Of a stretch of 38,022 nucleotides of DNA, positions 33,759-38,022 are shown one piece after another. The notes beneath the pieces are model-generated. The model saw nothing but the letters and a program-made list of their open reading frames with translations. It had not been told where the DNA came from and searched no databases. Numbering within the stretch: the first letter of the stretch is position 1; every line of letters begins with the position of its first letter. A program made the translations under genes and the position numbers. This DNA is from an uncultured Aureispira sp. (GTDB lineage Bacteria; Bacteroidota; Bacteroidia; Chitinophagales; Saprospiraceae): NCBI GenBank assembly GCA_937942475.1, contig CALDEP010000381.1, forward strand, positions 1 through 38,022, in the 5' to 3' direction.

Positions 33759-34955
33759 ATGACACGATACGATATTATACTTTACGGTGCAACAGGATTT
33801 ACAGGACAACGAGCGGCGGCTTATTTGCAAGAACATGCCCCTATGTCTGTTCGGTGGGCTATTGCAGGACGAAGCGAAGCAAAATTAGTAGCACTAAAAA
33901 AAGAACTCAACCTTAGTGTTGATGCCTTGATTGCAGATGCTATGAATGAGGAGGACATTGATATTTTGGTACAACAAACAGAAGTATTAATTACGACTGT
34001 TGGTCCTTATGCTTTGTACGGAAGTGAGCTCATTAAGCATTGTTCTAAATATGGCGTTCATTATGTCGATATTACAGGAGAATCGCCTTGGGTACGAGAT
34101 ATGCTAGAGGAACATGGCGAAATTGCGCAAGCAACGAAGGCTAAGATTATTCCATTCTGTGGTTTTGATAGTATCCCTGCTGATTTGGGGATTTGGTTTC
34201 TACAAAAATACATGAGAGAGACTTGGCAATCTGAATTAAGCAGTTCAGATGGTTATTATACCTTAGCAGGAGGTGGCTTGAATGGCGGAACCTTGTTGTC
34301 TGCGCTTAATATGCTCGAAAAAGGAGAGGAGAAACGTTTGGGAAATCCTAAGTTGTTGACGAAGGATTTAAAACATCGGAATTTCATCCCTAAGGTTACC
34401 AAAAGAAAGAAAAATCACTACGCAGAAGACCTCAAGAAGTGGGTTTATCCCTTTTTTATGGCTGAAATAAACACCAAAGTAGTTTATCGAAGTATTGGTT
34501 TAGCAGCAGAATATGATTTGCCACATCCTGAGCAGTTTAGGTATGAAGAATTTCATGCGATTGGCAAACGGTCGGCTGCTTTTATGGGCGCAGCAGGCAT
34601 GGCTTCTTTTGGAGTGCTTGGGCAAGTGGGATTGTTTAGAAAATTAGTCAAAAAATTAGGACCCAGTGCTGGTGAAGGACCTAAAGAGACGGATATTGAA
34701 GAAGGCTTTTTCAAACTTCGTATTGTAGGAGAAGACAACAAAGGAAATCGTGCCATGATGACCTTAAAATATAATGGTGATGCAGGAAACAAAGCAACGA
34801 CTTGTTTTTTGTGTGAATGTGCCTTGGCTTTGTCTTTGGACAAAGAAAGATTGCCTGATTATAGTGGCTTTTTGACGCCAAGTATTGCATTTGGAAGCGT
34901 CTTGTTGGAGCGTTTGATTGTTGCTGGGCTAGAAATTAGTTGTGAAACTATTTAG
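33759..34955 (+). CDS. Saccharopine dehydrogenase-like NAD(P)-binding protein
   Basis: 398 residues. The N-terminal Rossmann domain YDIILYGATGFTGQRAAAYL carries GATGFTG (10-16), followed by WAIAGRSEAKL, VLITTVGPYALYGSELIKHC, YVDITGESPWVRDM and IIPFCGFDSIPADLG, all typical of the group that includes mycobacterial trans-acting enoyl reductases and eukaryotic SCCPDH. True saccharopine dehydrogenase activity is not implied. A hydrophobic stretch (AAFMGAAGMASFGVLGQVGLF, about 272-292) could touch membrane or a lipid substrate, as in those homologues. It is alone in its unit, with a family A hairpin following. Confidence 0.88.
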   Translation: MTRYDIILYGATGFTGQRAAAYLQEHAPMSVRWAIAGRSEAKLVALKKELNLSVDALIADAMNEEDIDILVQQTEVLITTVGPYALYGSELIKHCSKYGVHYVDITGESPWVRDMLEEHGEIAQATKAKIIPFCGFDSIPADLGIWFLQKYMRETWQSELSSSDGYYTLAGGGLNGGTLLSALNMLEKGEEKRLGNPKLLTKDLKHRNFIPKVTKRKKNHYAEDLKKWVYPFFMAEINTKVVYRSIGLAAEYDLPHPEQFRYEEFHAIGKRSAAFMGAAGMASFGVLGQVGLFRKLVKKLGPSAGEGPKETDIEEGFFKLRIVGEDNKGNRAMMTLKYNGDAGNKATTCFLCECALALSLDKERLPDYSGFLTPSIAFGSVLLERLIVAGLEISCETI

Positions 34956-35031
34956 TCACTTCTGCTACGCAAAAAAATGGATTAGGTCGCAAAAAGACTG
35001 AAATTTAAATGTCAATTTTTTCTTAATTTAA

Positions 35032-35097
35032 AATGCTTAATTTTTAATGTTGAATGCTTAATTATAAGAGCATAAGGAACATTAAAAATTAAGCATT
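35032..35097. repeat. AT-rich hairpin repeat, family A copy 3
   Basis: Perfect 20 bp arms (35032-35051 with 35078-35097; core TTAATTTTTAATG / CATTAAAAATTAA). The loop region carries GCATAAGGAA, the same words as copy 2. It lies 77 bp after the preceding stop codon. Confidence 0.8.
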
Positions 35098-35180
35098 CAA
35101 CATTAAAAATCAAAAGAAAGCTTAAATAGGTTTTAATAAGAATCTAAAAGGGTTTTTGTGTAACATCTTTAATCATTTAT

Positions 35181-36428
35181 ATGCGGGTTAAAAATCTACT
35201 GCAATCTTTGGGACCAGGATTGTTATTTGCGGGAGCGGCAGTTGGAGTATCCCATTTGGTTTATTCGACTAGAGCTGGTGCAAATTATGGTTTTGGTTTA
35301 ATTTGGTTGGTCTTAATTGCCAATCTTTTTAAGTACCCATTTTTTGAATTTGGACCTCGATATGCCGCCGCTACAGGCGAGAGTTTGTTAAGAGGGTATC
35401 AACGCTTAGGGAATTGGGTTTTGGTACTTTTTGTATGCATCACCTTGGGAACAATGTTTACTGTACAAGCAGCCGTTACGATTGTAACAGCAAGCTTAGC
35501 CGCCCATTTGTTTGGCGGAGTTGGTTTGATGCCCTGGGTAGGCATTTTGTTAGTCATTTGTTCTGCTTTATTATTAATAGGACGGTACAAGTTCTTGGAT
35601 CATTTGATGAAATTTATCATCATCACCCTAACTATTATCACCCTAATTACGGTATTTATTGCCTTTTATAACGTACAAGACCCGATAGATTGGACGCAAC
35701 AATTTCCGATGGAAGGCGTAGGTTTAGCCTTTGTGATTGCCTTTATGGGCTGGATGCCTGCGCCAATGGATTTGTCGGTTTGGCATTCCTTGTGGGCATT
35801 GGAAAAACAAAAGCATACCGCAGGTGATTTTAATTTAAAAAAATCTCTTTTTGATTTTAATATAGGCTATATAGGAACGACTATATTGGCGTTTTTCTTT
35901 GTTGCATTGGGCGCATTAGTGATGTATAATTCTGGGGCAGAATTTTCTCCAAAAGGAGCTGTATTTGCCAAGCAATTAATTGACCTGTATATCGCAAATT
36001 TAGGGAGTGGAGCAGGACTTTTTGTCGGCATGGCAGCTTTTATTACCATGTTTAGTACCACGATTACTTGTTTGGATGCACTTCCCAGATCAATGGCAAG
36101 AGCGCATAGTTTGTTGGTGCAGGATACTGATAACAAAGAAGGTATTGTCGAAACGCCTAGAAAATATTACTTAGGTTGGTTGTTGGTTTTAGTTTTAGGA
36201 TCTTTAGTGATCCTAAATGTATTTTTAACCAACATGGCTTCTTTTTTAATCGTAGCAACCACCTTATCGTTTTTAACGGCTCCTTTCTTTGCTATTGCAA
36301 ACTATATCTTAGTGATGCGTTATTTGCCCAAAGCTCAACAGCCCTCAAAAGGCATAAAGGTTTTGAGTTGGCTAGGAATTACATATTTATTCGTATTTTG
36401 TGGCATCTACATTTGGAGCTTATTATAG
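35181..36428 (+). CDS. Nramp-family transporter with atypical metal-site motifs
   Basis: 415 residues with about 11 membrane helices. The overall pattern is Nramp (LeuT-fold metal transporter): GPGLLFAGAAVGVSHL in helix 1, AFMGWMPAPMDLSVWHSLW in helix 6, and FITMFSTTITCLDALPRSMAR later. The canonical helix 1 DPGN is replaced by GVSH (22-25), and the helix 6 A-x-x-MPH by GWMPAP, so the usual ligands for Mn/Fe are missing except a Met. This variant recurs in Bacteroidota, as far as I recall, under the Nramp name; its substrate is uncertain and may not be a transition metal. The EnvC-like gene follows after 27 bp, suggesting co-transcription. Confidence 0.85.
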   Translation: MRVKNLLQSLGPGLLFAGAAVGVSHLVYSTRAGANYGFGLIWLVLIANLFKYPFFEFGPRYAAATGESLLRGYQRLGNWVLVLFVCITLGTMFTVQAAVTIVTASLAAHLFGGVGLMPWVGILLVICSALLLIGRYKFLDHLMKFIIITLTIITLITVFIAFYNVQDPIDWTQQFPMEGVGLAFVIAFMGWMPAPMDLSVWHSLWALEKQKHTAGDFNLKKSLFDFNIGYIGTTILAFFFVALGALVMYNSGAEFSPKGAVFAKQLIDLYIANLGSGAGLFVGMAAFITMFSTTITCLDALPRSMARAHSLLVQDTDNKEGIVETPRKYYLGWLLVLVLGSLVILNVFLTNMASFLIVATTLSFLTAPFFAIANYILVMRYLPKAQQPSKGIKVLSWLGITYLFVFCGIYIWSLL

Positions 36429-36455
36429 AAGAAGTACATAGAAACGACGATTTAC

Positions 36456-37691
36456 ATGCAAGGACTAATTTACATATTCTTACTATTATTAGGAATCAAC
36501 AACCTCTACGGACAGTCTCGAACTGACCTAGAGAAAAAGCGTACATCAGTCAACCAACAAATTCATAAAACAAGCCAACTCCTAAGCAAAGCAGCAAGTA
36601 GCAAAAAAGCAACTTTTAAAAAACTAAACGCCTTAGAAACTCAAATAGGAACAAGAGAGGTATTGATTCAAGATGTTGCCCAGCGAGTTGCCGTTCTAGA
36701 TACGATGATTGATCGTAAAATGACGGTGGTCGAAAAATTGGACGATGATTTAATAAGTTTAAAAGGACATTATAAAAAGCTCATTCGACAACTATACCGT
36801 TATAAAATCAGTAAAAGCGTGATTGCTTTCTTTTGGTCTGCCGAAAGTTTTAATCATACTTATCAACGCTGGATTTATGTACAAAGTCTAGAAAAACAGC
36901 GCAGTGTTCAAGCGACATTTATCCAAAAAACGCAAACAAATTTAGGGCTACGAATCAATCAATTAGAAGCTCAGAAAATTGAAAAAGACCAATTATTACA
37001 AGAAGAATTAGCCCAAAAGCAACTCTTGGATAAAGAGAAAGCCAACAAATCCTATCTAATTACCAAACTCAAAAAACAAGAAGGCAAGCTTCGTGCAGAT
37101 TTAAAGCGCAAGAAACGCTACAAAACGCAATTGAGCAAAAAAATAGAAAAAGCTATTTTGCAACAAATTGCTGCTGCCAAAGAAGCTGCTAGAAAGTACA
37201 AGCAGAAAAAAGCAGCCACTAAAAACAACAGTTCTACCAATCCTATTCTAAAACCAATTCGATCTGAAACGCTTGCCAGTAAAAAATTTGCAGCCCAAAA
37301 AGGTAAATTAATGTGGCCGATTTATCAAGGAAAAATCATTGGTTTTTACGGGCAACATCAACATCCTTTATTTCACGATGTTTTGATAAATAATAATGGC
37401 GTAGACATAAAAGGACAATACAATTCGGTGGTTCGAAACATCCACGAAGGGCAAGTGGTCAGTGTGTTTACCATTCCAGGCTATCAAAATGCAGTGATGG
37501 TGAAGCATGGAGATTATTACACCACTTATTCTAATGTTGCCAAAGTCTATGTAAAGCAAGGACAGCAACTAAAACAGGGCGGACAAATAGGAACTATCGG
37601 GCGAGATAATAACGCAGAGGGGCATTTGTTGCACTTTGAAATCTGGCACAATAAGTACAAAGAAAATCCTGCTGTGTGGTTGAAAAAATAG
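36456..37691 (+). CDS. EnvC-like murein hydrolase activator (degenerate M23)
   Basis: 411 residues. The signal peptide ends near LYGQ20. A long coiled-coil region (about 22-250; Lys/Gln/Glu-rich with KLRADLKRKKRYKTQLSKKIEKA) leads to a LytM-type domain (about 283-405). Its active site is degraded: the HxxxD motif reads NGVD (Asn314, Asp317), the YGH His is Asn360 (TYSN), and the HxH is LLH (Leu391, His393). This loss is the hallmark of EnvC-type proteins, which activate amidases instead of cutting peptidoglycan themselves, usually at the division site. The fully active M23 gene at 7.9-8.9 kb gives a useful contrast. It lies just downstream of the Nramp-like gene. Confidence 0.92.
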   Translation: MQGLIYIFLLLLGINNLYGQSRTDLEKKRTSVNQQIHKTSQLLSKAASSKKATFKKLNALETQIGTREVLIQDVAQRVAVLDTMIDRKMTVVEKLDDDLISLKGHYKKLIRQLYRYKISKSVIAFFWSAESFNHTYQRWIYVQSLEKQRSVQATFIQKTQTNLGLRINQLEAQKIEKDQLLQEELAQKQLLDKEKANKSYLITKLKKQEGKLRADLKRKKRYKTQLSKKIEKAILQQIAAAKEAARKYKQKKAATKNNSSTNPILKPIRSETLASKKFAAQKGKLMWPIYQGKIIGFYGQHQHPLFHDVLINNNGVDIKGQYNSVVRNIHEGQVVSVFTIPGYQNAVMVKHGDYYTTYSNVAKVYVKQGQQLKQGGQIGTIGRDNNAEGHLLHFEIWHNKYKENPAVWLKK

Positions 37692-37769
37692 ATACTTTTA
37701 TTAGTAACTCCTGTTACGCAAGAACTTTCTCATGAGCCTGCGAATATTTTTTTTCGTTAAGCATTAAAT

Positions 37770-37926
37770 ACAGTGTAACATAAATTTTCAACACTTATTA
37801 AGCGAGCCTTTTTGCAAACTTCTTCGTCTTGTCCTCGTTCTGATAGCTAAGGCTATCAAACTGCGGGAGTCCTCGAATTTTATCAAAAATTCTCTGTAAT
37901 AAAAGTCAAAACTTATGTTAAACTGT
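37770..37926. repeat. Inverted-repeat element of 157 bp
   Basis: Arms 37770-37788 (ACAGTGTAACATAAATTTT) and 37908-37926 (AAAACTTATGTTAAACTGT) are complementary at 17 of 19 positions. Inside are a perfect hairpin GATAGC/GCTATC (37842-37857) and two copies of GTCCTCG (37831-37837 and 37869-37875). No coding potential; the layout is MITE-like. It is the only copy in this window. Confidence 0.6.
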
Positions 37927-37999
37927 ACTCAATAGGGATCATTTAAAGTTAAGAAGAATTAAAGCTCTGCCCTATTAAATTTTTAGATAAAAAAATAAA

Positions 38000-38022
38000 A
38001 TGACACTTGTTATCAATAACAT
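38000..38022 (+). CDS. Possible start of a gene cut by the window edge
   Basis: ATG at 38000 in an A-rich leader (AAAAAATAAA before it) opens a frame reading MTLVINN up to the edge. Seven codons are too few to identify a product; it may be chance. Confidence 0.25.

Larger units (their letters stand above)
37692..38022. other. Non-coding region after the EnvC-like gene
   Basis: 331 bp to the window edge. It contains a short hairpin (GTAAC/GTTAC near 37704), a long inverted-repeat element (37770-37926) and a possible start codon at 38000. Confidence 0.5.

Noticed and set aside
1-38022. tRNA, rRNA or riboswitch genes
   Set aside because: No cloverleaf, rRNA or known riboswitch core was recognised on reading either strand; a covariance search was not possible here.

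Overview
The window is AT-rich DNA from a member of the Bacteroidota. Four lines of sequence evidence support this. gldF and gldG (gliding motility) are both present. Two secreted proteins carry C-terminal domains of type IX secretion (T9SS) or gliding-associated type. Several candidate promoters match the Bacteroidota -7 consensus TAnnTTTG, and clear Shine-Dalgarno sequences are mostly absent. The gene set (TPR-CHAT protein, ISC rather than SUF iron-sulfur genes, a MerR-M23-alaS block) would suit the Saprospiria (Aureispira-like), but that placement is inference.

Layout. 1-7.4 kb: a minus-strand lipoprotein (possibly MbnP-like) and alpha/beta hydrolase, divergent from a plus-strand run of a two-domain amidohydrolase, a secreted PHB-depolymerase-type esterase and a second, metal-site-deficient amidohydrolase. 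7.4-12 kb: a MerR-type regulator and a membrane-anchored M23 peptidase on the minus strand, divergent from alaS. 12-14.7 kb: three small exported proteins, the last resembling the C-terminal domains of GldM/PorM. 14.9-17.5 kb: gldF and gldG. 17.9-20.3 kb: a cold-shock protein convergent with iscS-iscU-iscA. 20.8-25.3 kb: a large exported TPR-CHAT caspase-like protein and an unrecognised lipoprotein. 25.3-29.6 kb: a 1415-residue exported protein with four lamin-tail repeats. 29.9-38 kb: asd, a small helical protein, a nitroreductase, an SRPBCC protein, a small membrane protein, a saccharopine-dehydrogenase-like reductase, an atypical Nramp-family transporter and an EnvC-like amidase activator.

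The most unusual content lies between genes. A dispersed family of about 145-165 bp (four complete copies and one truncated) has 10-11 bp terminal inverted repeats (AATACTTCGTG type), a long internal stem and an A/T hairpin. The internal stem differs in sequence from copy to copy but stays base-paired. A short GCGTAGCTAAA-type module sits at different positions, and once inverted, in different copies. Every copy lies just downstream of a plus-strand gene in the same orientation. A second family of AT-rich hairpins (TTAATTTTTAATG type) occurs three times, and a third, single inverted-repeat element lies near the right end. No tRNA, rRNA, CRISPR array, transposase or phage gene was recognised.

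Functional themes are the cell envelope and secretion (M23 peptidase, EnvC-like protein, GldF/G, GldM-like protein, T9SS cargo) plus housekeeping (AlaRS, ISC cluster, Asd, cold shock).
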